Source: Przewalskia tangutica (Eukaryota; Streptophyta; Magnoliopsida; Solanales; Solanaceae). Taken from it: a stretch of 64,000 bases of DNA. The stretch is taken from NCBI GenBank assembly GCA_029844215.1, contig CM056728.1, positions 58,567,789 to 58,631,788 on the forward strand, in the 5' to 3' direction. How positions within the stretch are numbered: the first letter of the stretch is position 1; every line of letters starts with the position of its first letter. A program made the translations under genes and the position numbers. Below are positions 45,945 through 56,190 of the stretch, piece by piece. Under the pieces are notes generated by a model. That model saw only the letters and a list, made by a program, of their open reading frames with translations, made no database searches and was not told the origin of the DNA.

Positions 45945-47362
45945 AAAGCCCGACACTATGTATATTCTGGGTGTATACGGACTCTCATGTCCGTCCGGTC
46001 CTCCTAAGCTATCCCTAAGCTTAGATATATATAAGGGAGGGAATGGAAATCATGATTTACAATAGGAAAGACACTTTGCACGTTTAACAATCATGTGGAG
46101 GCGGTTACACACCTCCACAACTACTACTATGCTCACTACTCCACAATTTTGGTCCCATGTTCTCTTTTAAAGACTTCAACCATCATCACGTTCTTAAGCT
46201 TGGTCCTCAAGTCAAGGAAACATCTGCCCATGTCACCTTTATGCTGACCACACGTTCTCACATCACATTGCACACGTTTTGAACCACCCAAGTCGCACAA
46301 CACGTTCTACCACCAATTCCAGAATCCTGTTGGAACCGTTCTGGCACATTGTAAAGATTGAGGTCCTCAGACTTCAATACTTAACCAAATATATTTATTC
46401 CAAATCCCACGTGTCCCTATACTCATGCGGAATCCAATTCCACCAACCTCACTCCCATAAGGTTAATACCGTGAAAAAGGAGACGTTTAACTAATCGGTC
46501 TGCATTTCCCGCGTGCTAGTCCTTCGTGCTCTTGACTTGGTCAACTCGTGCTTCTCATAAGCTTAGCTCCTCGTGTTTTGCACATGTTCTACTATATTGT
46601 GCTTCTCAAGTTCTAATTTCTTCAATTCCTTCGCATATCTCACTCCCATATGCTCCGCATACATGTTTTGGCCAAATCTGCACACTTAGCCAAATTTTCA
46701 ATGCCGAATTGTCTTGTAGATTTGCCCTTGTGTCTATCTCGTCCCTTTTTTGTAATCCCTTCAATCAAGATTGTCTACCTACTAGAGAAGTCACCCTATA
46801 TTCACCATTGTCTATGGTTAGTCCACTCTTTCGGTCACTTATTGTATCACACACGTGACCTTATCCATTAGCCAAACCACATGTGTGATAGTATTCCACT
46901 TTGGAAGGTTCAAAGCTACGACTGGCTACCTATCCAGATACAAAATCGATCTACCGGACGATTGATAAAAAGACACCATGTGCGTGCGCCAAAATCTCTT
47001 CCAAAAGGGGATTGTTGGAAATTTACTAAACGTGATATAAAGTTAATCCTATTAATTATGACTCAAACAATTGGGGTCCCGCACGCCGAAAATGTTGTTT
47101 CCACACACGTGCACATAATGTGCCAAGGATCGTAATTTTCTTAATGTAATATATATTGGTACATATACGAATTGTTTGAAACGTAAAATAATAGATGGTT
47201 ATTGGCCAAATGACAATGGTTTCACATAGGTAAATGAAGGAAATACCTTGTGTAAAATATGAAACGAGTCAGAAAATACAGTGGAGCCTCGTAGGGTCGC
47301 GGCGCCGTCGAAGCCCGAGACTCTCTGAAGTTTCAGCGTCGCGGCGCCTCCCTACAAGGCTG
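45945..47362. other. Unclassified stretch, no confident gene
   Basis: About 1.4 kb does not resemble the LTR lineages. Short frames (such as 46526-46858 and 46881-47135) carry no domain I recognise and composition is not codon-like. At 47003-47012 a purine run AAAAGGGGAT is followed by TGTTGGAAATTT, the arrangement seen before the 3' LTR in many plant Ty1/copia elements, so part may be a decayed copia end; this is weak. A GC-rich imperfect inverted repeat lies at 47286-47306 and 47343-47360 (GCCTCGTAGGG and CCCTACAAGGC). This is the best place in the window for non-LTR flanking DNA. Confidence 0.4.
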
Positions 47363-47544
47363 CCATTTTACATATATTAACCTATAAATTATTACAACTA
47401 CCTGAGTCCAGTCCACATATGAATACAGACCTTTAAGAGTTTGGACCCTATCTATGCCGAGACAGCGACCCGCCAGACCCCTGAATGTACAAAAACTTAC
47501 AATACAAGGGATCCATACCAAAAGATAAGCCTCCATAGTAATGG
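47363..47544 (-). mobile_element. LTR scrap Q (minus)
   Basis: CACATATGAATACAGACCT, CAGACCCCTGAATGTACAA and CCAAAAGATAAGCCTCC align with the beginning of minus-strand LTRs of both lineages (about 54710-54860 and 16960-17020). It is cut at 47545 by F-plus. Confidence 0.65.
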
Positions 47545-48910
47545 TGTTACACCCCGTAAGTCCAGGACATGTAAAAGAGAATGTACGAAAGGAAACAAGA
47601 CTTGGAAATTGGTACCAAAGGAAGAATTGTTTTTCCGACGGAAAATGTTCCGAACGTCGGAAAGGAAAAATGTTCGTTGTTGAGAATTGGATTCTTAAAA
47701 TGTATTATTTGAAGAGTATGGAACCTATTAGCATTATGGAAATTTATTTTTACGGATTTGGTCACGTGGGGCCCACCCGAGGGATTTTACGTTTTGCGGG
47801 GCCCACGAGGGTTACGGAATTTTGTGGATGAATGAGAGGGCGACACGTGGCACTCCCACATGTGGTGTTGGACGAAATTAGTAAGGGGTATTATGGTCAT
47901 TTGGCCAATGATAGGATGACCAAGTCTTGCTAATAATAGAGCTTGATATATTTGACCAAGGTCAACTTGCCACTTGTGCTTGATCCATGTGATTTTCATC
48001 TTAGCCACCAATTTGTTTAAGTCTAAGCCATCCAAGGTGTTATATATTCACTACACTAGTGCAAGACTAGCTTTTAACACTTAGAAAAATTGAGAGAGCT
48101 TGTGTGTGCCCATTGTTGCTCTCGGGTTTGCTAAGAAAGAAAGGAGAAAATTTTGTAGTTTTGATCCATTGTTCACAAGACTTTGACCCAATGTCCCTAA
48201 GGGTATTATAAGGTTATCTCAATAGAAAGATTTCGGAAAAATGACATTTTCGTATTAGTCGCAAGGCGGAAACCGAAGGAGTTCTTCAACTTTGAAGTTG
48301 GAACTTGAATATGGGTTCTTCATAGGCCTCTAAGGAGTGCTTGGAGCGGATTGGAACTTAAGGAAAGGAGCTAAGAATTGCTAAGGCGCGACTTTGAATC
48401 TTGGAAATTTTAAGGGCTTGGAAAGGTATAAATTTTGTCGTTTTAGCAATTAAGTTTACTTATTGATTGTAGCTATGGTTATTAGCAAGCATTAGTTATA
48501 TATTATGTAGTTGGATTAGTGTATTGGCTATTGGAACCCTAAATCCGAAAACTAGCATGTTAGCCCTAAGATTTCAATTCAAGTCGATTATTAGTAAAGT
48601 CGTCGCATGTTGTAAAAAAAAAGAAGGAAATTGTAGTTGTTGAAGTGGTTTATAACTATATAACATGTTAGACCTTAGAACTTGGAATTGGAAAAGGATT
48701 GGAAAGGACTTAGTGTTATTATTTATGTTGGCCGAGAATGGCTAGATTATGGGGCTATTTCGTATGAATTATGGGGCGGAATTTTACACGTATTGTAAGG
48801 CGTGTAATCCCCTTTGTTTGGATGTTGTTTGGAGCCTTAAATGTGGCGTGTTGGTTATTGTATTCGACCTTGAAAAAGGTGGCAAAGTGAGTAGAAACAA
48901 AGGAGGTGCT
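47545..48910 (+). mobile_element. LTR of lineage 2, element F-plus (5' part)
   Basis: It begins TGTTACACCCCGTAAGTCC and is the reverse complement, in order, of the last 1.35 kb of the F-minus LTR at 54519-58473: CGACGGAAAATGTTCCG, GGTCACGTGGGGCCCACC, TTTCTATTGAGATA-like block, donor-like AAAGGTATAAA (48423), and GGTGGCAAAGTGAGTAGAAA. It stops at AGGAGGTGCT where N starts; the intact F-minus LTR continues GCCCGATTTTCC, giving probable target site GTGCT. Confidence 0.88.
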
Positions 48911-50629
48911 TGTTATACCCCGTATTTTCCAGAGTATGTACGTGAGGGCGTACGTATATAAATTTAAGCCTTAAGGATTGGCAAGGATCGAAATTTGGGC
49001 ACAAGTGCCAAAAAGAATCGTTTTTCGACGAAACGTTTTACTAAACTTGCGAAGGGAAAATTCCGGCTATGTCATTTATAATTTTTGCGGATTTTTCCGA
49101 GAGACGAAACATTTTGGACCAACGGGAGGGTGACATGTGTCACCCTCACATTGGAAGAGAGTGTGGGCGGTAATGGACGAAAGGGAGCAATGGGTTAGGT
49201 AGGATATTTTGTGCAAGTTGGTGTGGTAGATGGATAAGGTCCACATGGTTAAATCTTGACCCTACACTTGCATGGCACTTGGCTTGATCTTGGCCATTGG
49301 TTGGCCATTGCTTGACCTATAAATACCCCCCTTGTTGAAGAGTTATTTCATCCACACTTGAGCAATTTCCTAGTCCCAAATACTCCCTCCCCCTTGTGGT
49401 AGTTCGTCCGCCACACCCTCCCCCTTTGTTGGGCCTTGTGGCCGAGAGGGTACCCCCCCCTTCCTAGTAGTGCTAGCCGAGGGTACCCCCCCTACCTTGA
49501 GTTGTTCTCGTATAATACACCCCCCCTTGGTAGAAAGTATTCTCCAAGTATTGTACTATTCCAAAATACCTTAGCCTTATACCTTGTAGTATTCCAAAGT
49601 TACCTCTATACGTAGAGCCCGGAAATACTATTATACTTCCTTTAGCCACTAAACGAAATCCTAAGGAAAACCTTCATAGTCGGTTGAAGTGTTAAGTAGA
49701 AGTTGCGTAGAACTTCTAAGGGTTGTTTGGAGCGGGTTGGAGCACCCGGAGTAGGAGCTAAACGTTGCTCAGGATCGACATTAAACTTGGATAATTTTGG
49801 GCTTATCGAGGTAAATCATCTTGTCCCCCTATTGTTATTGGTAATTATATGTTGTAGGAATATATAGTTGAAGTATACTATATATAGAACTGAACATAGT
49901 TTTGCGGCAATGTCTTTTGACTTAAGCCTGAATTTAAAGAAGAGAACTGAACTGTAATTACATAGGACTGTATTACAGTAGACTTGTGTAGCATTACTGT
50001 GAAGTAGAATTGTACACGTCCGGATTAGACGTACAACCCCCTCTCTGGGAGTGGTTGGCTCATAGCGTGCCTCGATAGAGGAGATTTCTGTGATTTGCGG
50101 GAGAGTCTTTGCCAATTTTACGTAGAATATTCTACGTTGAGATCTAGATGTTAATAGGCGCCTTGTGGCCTCTATAGGTTGAAGTACTACGTATGGTGTG
50201 ATCTACTTGGCTTAAGGAGTAGCCGACGGTTTGAGGTACTTGGAGCGTTTTGCTATTAGTCGATAATCGTCGCGAGGTATGTGAACCTCTTCCTATCTTT
50301 TCTAGCATGATATGTGTATAACTATGTAGTACGGTAGACGTACATGTGTTAAATGTATTTGATTGGTTTAAAACATAAAGTGTTATAACGGCTTTATGGG
50401 AAGTTGGTTATAACAGCTTTATGTAGGTAAGAAAATGCTTTGTGGTTTTAAAAGGTAACTGATTTGACTTATAACTGACTTGATGTGTGATAATAAAGAA
50501 CTTGAAGTACTTCAAAAGAATCATTTTGAAAGAAGAGTAATACTTGGTTTTGAAAACATAAGAGTTATACTAGCTTTATGGGAAGTTAGGTATAACGTCT
50601 TAAGAGAGATAAAGAGAATGGTTTACTGA
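48911..50629 (+). mobile_element. LTR of element N (lineage 1), left part
   Basis: TGTTATACCCCGTATTTTCC at 48911 through TATA box (49317-49326), C-runs, donor-like GAGGTAAAT (49808-49816), the 28-base motif (49906) and the CTTTATGGGAAGTT pairs, to TTTACTGAT where the LINE poly-T starts. It continues after the LINE at about 53331. Confidence 0.92.
49317..49326 (+). promoter_or_regulatory. Probable LTR TATA box (element N)
   Basis: CCTATAAATA followed by CCCCCCTTGTTGAAGAG, 406 bp after the LTR start. Confidence 0.65.
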
Positions 50630-53330
50630 TTTTTTTTTTTTTTTTAGGTAAATGCAAATATTATTACTAGAAACTGAAAGAAAAGTGGCTACAATCAATC
50701 ATTGAGGGTTCTCAGTCCTCAACGTAATTTAAAGAAGAAACGGGGGAGTAAGGAGTTGTCACTCGAAGGTGCCATTACAAGAAGGGATAAAATCATAGAG
50801 TACTCTATAGGATGTTGTTTTAATCTTGGTAATGACCTCTTCTGCCGGTGAGTTTGTGCCATCAAAGAGCAATGTGTTCCTTGTCCTCCAAATCTCATGA
50901 CCATGTCTGAGAAGGCAATTAAGGTTGCTTTTGCTCGGATGCTGTTCGCGGTAGTCTTTTTAATCCATTTGAGAGAACTTTCAACGGTGGTCATTTCTCT
51001 CTTAATTCCCGGATCTCTTATGCTTTTCCAAATCAAGCGGGTGTAGGGGCATGTGAAGAAGAGGTGCTCTCTTGTTTCATTTGCTTGCTTGCAGAACCCA
51101 CAAGACTTATCCTCCAGGTTGAGATAGGAAAGGGTGTCCTTTGTAGCTAACCGCTTTCTACAATTTATCCACATGGTGAACGAGAACTTAGGGGATGAAT
51201 CCTCTCCAGATTTGTGACATCCAAGGCTTTTATCTTGCTTAGAGCGCAAGATCTCATATCTGAGCTTGAATCAAATTTACTGGTACAACACTTTGTTAAT
51301 CCGTGATTGCAACTCCTTGGCTACCAAAGATGGAAACAAGTTTGTCGCGTATCCATAAATCTTTACGAATAGGGAGTCTCTAGGGCGTACCTCATAGTCC
51401 CAAAGAAGCGCCTCTCAAATAAAAGTTGATCCATTGGACCCAGTGAGTGCGCTTACGTGTGGGTTTGCCATATAGGCCAGGGATAGCAGGGCATGGTTCC
51501 AATCCTTGATATTCATAAGGCCCAAACCTCCTTCCGATTGAGGCAGGCAAATGGTCTCCCAAGCAACTCTTGGTGGTTTCCCACCCCATAAGAACTGGAT
51601 ACAGGCGGACCTTACCTTGTTGAGTACGATGGCGGAATAGGAAGGGCCGGAACCAAAACTCTCAACCCTCGGATGGCGACCTAATAAGCTCTAGCTTGCC
51701 GCATAGGAAAGAGTGTGGTGTCCCCATTTCTGAATGTAATTCGAAATAGCATTAGTGAAAGGAGCAAATTGTTCCACCGAGACTGAAATTGGGGACAAAG
51801 GGATCCCCAAGTACCGTACCGGAAAGCTACCAATGTCGATTCCAACCACGGCCAAGATCAAATCACGTGCCTCATCATGTACTGCTAAGTAGACGGAGGA
51901 TTTGGATGGATTAAGAGTTAACCTGAGACATCCTCCAACTCCTCTAGACAGTTCATAAGAATCTCAACCAGAAGAAATATCACCTTTGGCAAAGAGCATG
52001 AGGTCATCCGCAAAGGCAAGATGAGTAATACCCATCCTTTTACATTTTGGATAATAAGAGAAAACTCTAGCCTCGATCCTCATTTTAAGCATCCTCGAAA
52101 GGTAATCCATACACAAGATAAAGAGCGTTGGGGACATAGGATCACCTTGTCTAAGTCGCGCTTACCCTTGAAGTAACCATGCAACTCACCGTTGATAGAA
52201 AGAGAAGGGCGTTGAGCAAACACACTCCATGATCCACCGACAAATATGCGGAAAGTTGAGGCCTCTTATCGAATCAAGGAAACTCCAAGAGACCGTGTCA
52301 AAAGCTTTCCTAAGATCCACCATGAGCATGCACCTAGGTGAGACTGGCTCTATTAAATCCTCTCACAAGCTCTGTGCTATATAGACATTGTCCATCATAT
52401 TTCTCCCTTTCACAAAAGCCCCTTGTGATTTGTCAACGATAGAAGGAAGAATCTTTGCCATTCTGTTAGCTAGAATCTTTGTAATAATCTTATAGACCAC
52501 ATTAGTCAATCCAATAGGCCTAAAATCAGTTACCTTAGGGTCCCTATCGGTCTTGGGCAGCAAGGCAATGATGGTATGATTAAGTTGTTTCAAAAGAACC
52601 CCTGAAGAGAAGAACTCCTGCACGCTTCTTACTACATCATGTCCCACATCTCTCCATCTATTCTTGAAGAAGGCTGCCGAATACCCATCCGGTCCAGGAG
52701 CTTTATCATTTCCAATATCAGAAAGAGCTTCCCAAATCTCCTTTGGGGATACGAAGTGCAAAAGTTGTGGTATCCTCTTCGCAGCTTGGCCAAAGTTGCA
52801 CACTTCAGGATCAAAGTTCAACGTGGGTCGAGATGTGCCAAGAAGATCCTTGTAAAATTCCTCTAGAAGTTTTCTTACCTCCCCTGGTGATGTAGTGATA
52901 ACACCATTAGTTTTGACAAGAAAGTTGATGGAGTTCTTGACATTACTTCTCTTGATCAAGCTATGGAAGTATTTGGAGCATTTATCACTTCCAATCAAGT
53001 GTTTCTGTCTCGACTTTTGCCTAATGAAATGTCTCTCAGCTTCCATTAAGGTGTTGGCTTTAACTCTTGAGGACTTAACCTTGGATTTAAGCTCCTCATC
53101 AAAGGGGTCTCCCATATGTGCACTAATAGCCTCCTTAAACTCCATGTTTGCCTCCTTCGCTCTTTGATCAATACTGCCGAACTCACTTATATTCAATGCC
53201 CTCAGTGGTTGTTTCAAGGCTTTCAGTTTCGATGCTAGAACGAATTGAGCAGTACCTAGAATGTCTTGTCTCCAGCATGAAGTCATAATGTTGTCAAAAG
53301 CGGTGTGAGAAAGCCACATATTCATGAACT
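50630..53330 (-). mobile_element. L1-type LINE, 5' truncated, in N LTR
   Basis: A minus-strand insert of about 2.7 kb with a 16-base T run at 50630-50645 (poly-A tail on its own strand) and a 3' end AGTAATAATATTTGCATTTA shared with the LINE at 32866. It carries ORF2 from the endonuclease-RT linker to the zinc-binding end; ORF1 and the endonuclease are missing. No target-site duplication is visible; instead about 125-150 bp of N LTR expected between the flanks is missing. Confidence 0.92.
50719..53325 (-). pseudogene. LINE ORF2 relic: reverse transcriptase and zf-RVT
   Basis: The N-terminal open part (52363-53325, 320 residues) starts MNMWLSHTAFDNIM and includes APGPDGYSAAFFKNRW, IIALLPKTDRDPKV, DFRPIGLTNVVYKI and SQGAFVKGRNMMDNVYIA, classic L1 RT blocks. 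A frame change follows; then RQGDPMSPTLFILCMDYLSR near 52150, the active-site FADD at 52003-52014, and FPVRYLGIPLS near 51830. The C-terminal part (50719-51249) is the zf-RVT domain, with CGFCKQANETREHLFFTCPY. RT catalytic Asp pairs are visible, yet several frameshifts make it non-functional. Product in life: target-primed reverse transcription of LINE RNA. The first residues fall in the linker after the missing endonuclease. Confidence 0.92.
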
Positions 53331-54518
53331 TGAAATGATTTCGGAAATCAGAATGAGTATCGACAAACCACTGCAGCGTTAATAAAGGAAAATGTATTGA
53401 ATAATAAAGTATTATTAAAACTAGTAGAAACCTCCATCTGCATAGAAACTAAGATGAGACAAAATGATATTACATTTCCTAGATCATGGCTGCTTAATAA
53501 GATTGATTATAAACAAGAATAACCTACTCACATATAAGGCATATGTTTCTCAAATTGTTTAAAAGAGAATTATGTTTTAAAGGATCAAAACTACGAACTA
53601 CGAAACCTTTTCGAAAATGAGAAACTTGAGCATTTGAAATTAGGCAAACTTGAACGTTTAGAAAATAATGTTGTTACTTGATTTTACAAAGGAAAGCATT
53701 TTGGTTTTCTTAACAATGTTAGTCACTCTATTTTTATACTACGAGTATCGGGTGACCCTTGTAAAAGAAATGGATCTTTAAAAGGAATTTAACGTACGTA
53801 GTACTTTAGGGTTAAAATCCGGACTTTGACATAAAATGGAAGTACTTCAAGTTGTGTGTAACTTGCCTATGTTTGCGTGTGATAGCCTTTGTTGTGAAAG
53901 TGTTGTATTTCATCTGATTCTTCACCGAGTCCCATGAGATGGGCCGGGACACGTATTTCATCTGATTCTTCACCGAGTCCCATGAGATGGGCCGGGACAC
54001 GTATTTCATCTGATTCTTCACCGAGTCCCATGGGATGGGCCGGGACACGTATTCCACATAATTCTTTACCGAGTCCCATGAGATGGGCCGGGACACGTAT
54101 TCTACATGATTCTTTACCGAGTCCCATGGGATGGGCCGGGACACGTATTCCACACGATTTATACCTGGCTGGCGGTGAGGAAGGAGTTCCACTGCGAGGA
54201 TGACTTGAGGCGTGAGTCACGACTTGACATGATCGCTTTTATGTTGTAAATCGTAGTTTGGTTATCATACATGTCTCACGCTTTATATAGACTATTATGA
54301 TTTCATTTCTGATATTTTACGATTTCACATACTTGGTACTGTTATCTTGGCCTCGCCGCTGCGTTCATCTGCGCGGTAGGTACATCAGTTGTGGATCCTC
54401 GCTCATAGGATCACAGTTCAGCGTGTTGGGAAGCCCCGTTTCTTCGGAGGCTTATCTTTTGGTATGTTACCCTGAGTCTGTAGGTTCTTATACATTCAGG
54501 GGTATGGCGGGGCCCTGT
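53331..54518 (+). mobile_element. LTR of element N, right part
   Basis: It resumes GATTTCGGAAATCAG and runs through the 48-bp array to GGCGGGGCCCTGT at 54518, where the F-minus LTR cuts the conserved stem-loop in half. The remaining LTR end is not seen in the window. Confidence 0.88.
53906..54160. repeat. 48-bp tandem repeat, five units, in N LTR
   Basis: Units begin at 53906, 53954, 54002, 54050 and 54098 (partial sixth at 54146), each with TTCACCGAGTCCCATGRGAT and GGGCCGGGACACGTATT. As 48 is a multiple of three, all frames stay open and give 16-residue protein repeats on both strands; these are not genes. Confidence 0.92.
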
Positions 54519-55399
54519 TGTCACACCCCGAACCCCGGGCCCGTGATTGGTGCCCTACCTGGGCACCCTTCTACCTTAACAATACAAGTAAACTGCGGAA
54601 ATTAAATAACACCTCATTTTTTTTAAAACAACCGTACGTGCAAGGGCAAAGCCGACAAGGCTGCCATATATACATAAACAAAAGGCACTACACCGTACAT
54701 GAGTCCAATCCCACATATGAATACAGACCTCTAGGAGTTAAACTGAAATATGACGGGACAAGGCCCCGCCGTACCCAAAACTGTACAAAGCCTGTACTGA
54801 AGGATATATACCAAAAAGATAAACTCACGGGACAGAGGAGCTATCCAAAAACCAGCGAGGATCCTACACTGCCGATCACCAAACAGCGTACCTAAACTGC
54901 GGCGTGAACGGCCTTCGAAGGAGGTCGATGCGAAGAATGTACCAAGTATCACGACGATGAAATCGTAATGAAATCATAATGATCTAAAAAGCGAGGAGAC
55001 ATGTATGATAGCCAACCTACGATACACAATACATAGCGGTCATATCAAGTCGTGACGCAGCCCTCAAAGTCACTACTCAAATATAACTATGGGTCTCACG
55101 CCCGTAATATCAATCGTGCGTGGAATCCTTCCTCAGCTGGCGATCCATGATGTAATAACACCAATAAGGATACATGAACACGGTCCACTGTATCCTAAAT
55201 ACCACGTGGTCTCATGCCGGAATCCCACATCGTAAAAGCGTGACCATATGGTAACACAAACAACCGGGGACATATATGATAATCAAATTACAACACATTG
55301 TGCCTTACCAACAATGAGAGTAAGCGAGTATCCTTACAATATAAAATAGGAAGCTCATGATCAAAACAGGACCATCCGCTGCGGTATCATTTAGCCATC

Positions 55400-55590
55400 C
55401 TACTCGCGGGACTATTTCACCCGCATAGGCGCGTGGACCGCGTGAGGTATTCCTCGCATAGACTATTTCACCGCATAAGCCGCCACGGACTCGCGTGAGG
55501 TATTCCTCGCATAGGTGGACCCGCCGCACGTGGGACTATTTCACCGCATAAGCCCTACGGACTCGCATGGTATTCCTCGCATCGTGGGTA
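55400..55590 (-). repeat. GC-rich minisatellite in F-minus LTR (first copy)
   Basis: Repeated CGCGTGAGGTATTCCTCGCA and GACTATTTCACCGCATA segments, period near 62 bp; the counterpart of the GATGCGAGGAATACCTCATG arrays of lineage 1. Confidence 0.75.
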
Positions 55591-55679
55591 GCAAATCCAC
55601 GGAATTATGCAAATGCCACCAACCCGGGGAATGACCCCGAAACGACTGATATAACAATAGCACAACCGGCTATTTCCGA

Positions 55680-56190
55680 CACATAGGCAAATCCTTAATT
55701 ACAAGACAAAGTCCTTACTAAGGCATACTTAGAATAATTCTCTTTATGAGCCAAAGTACTTATCAAGGCACTCTTAGACAAATTCTCAATTTATCAAGCC
55801 AAAGTACTAATCAAGGCATACATAGAATAATTCTCTTTTAACAAGTCAAAGTACTTATCAAGGCACACTTAGACAAATTCTCAATTTATCAAGCCAAAGT
55901 ACTAATCAAGGCATACATAGAATAATTCTCTTTTAACAAGTCAAAGTATTTATCAAGGCACACTTAGACAAATTCTCAATTTATCAAGCCAAAGTACTAA
56001 TCAAGGCATACATAGAATAATTCTCTTTTAACAAGTCAAAGTACTTATCAAGGCACACTTAGACAAATTCTCAATTTATCAAGCCAAAGTACTAATCAAG
56101 GCATACATAGAATAATTCTCTTTTAACAAGTCAAAGTACTTATCAAGGCACACTTAGACAAATTCTCAATTTATCAAGCCAAAGTACTAC
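55680..56190. repeat. Dimeric 95-bp tandem repeat, five units (first copy)
   Basis: The marker GAATAATTCTC recurs at 55732, 55825, 55920, 56015 and 56110, steps of 93, 95, 95 and 95. Each unit is two half-repeats of about 47 bp, one with AAGTACTTATCAAGGCAC, the other with AAGTACTAATCAAGGCAT. Confidence 0.93.

Noticed and set aside
46526..47135. Possible host gene exons
   Set aside because: No recognisable domain, no paired splice sites with coding bias, and frames are short; left as unclassified.
53812..54220. Long repeated reading frames on both strands with 16-residue repeats
   Set aside because: The 48-bp repeat is a multiple of three, so every frame without a stop stays open. No start context or domain, and it sits in an LTR minisatellite.
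55680..56190. CRISPR-like regular repeats
   Set aside because: Both halves of each unit are repeated; there are no unique spacers, and the setting is a plant LTR.
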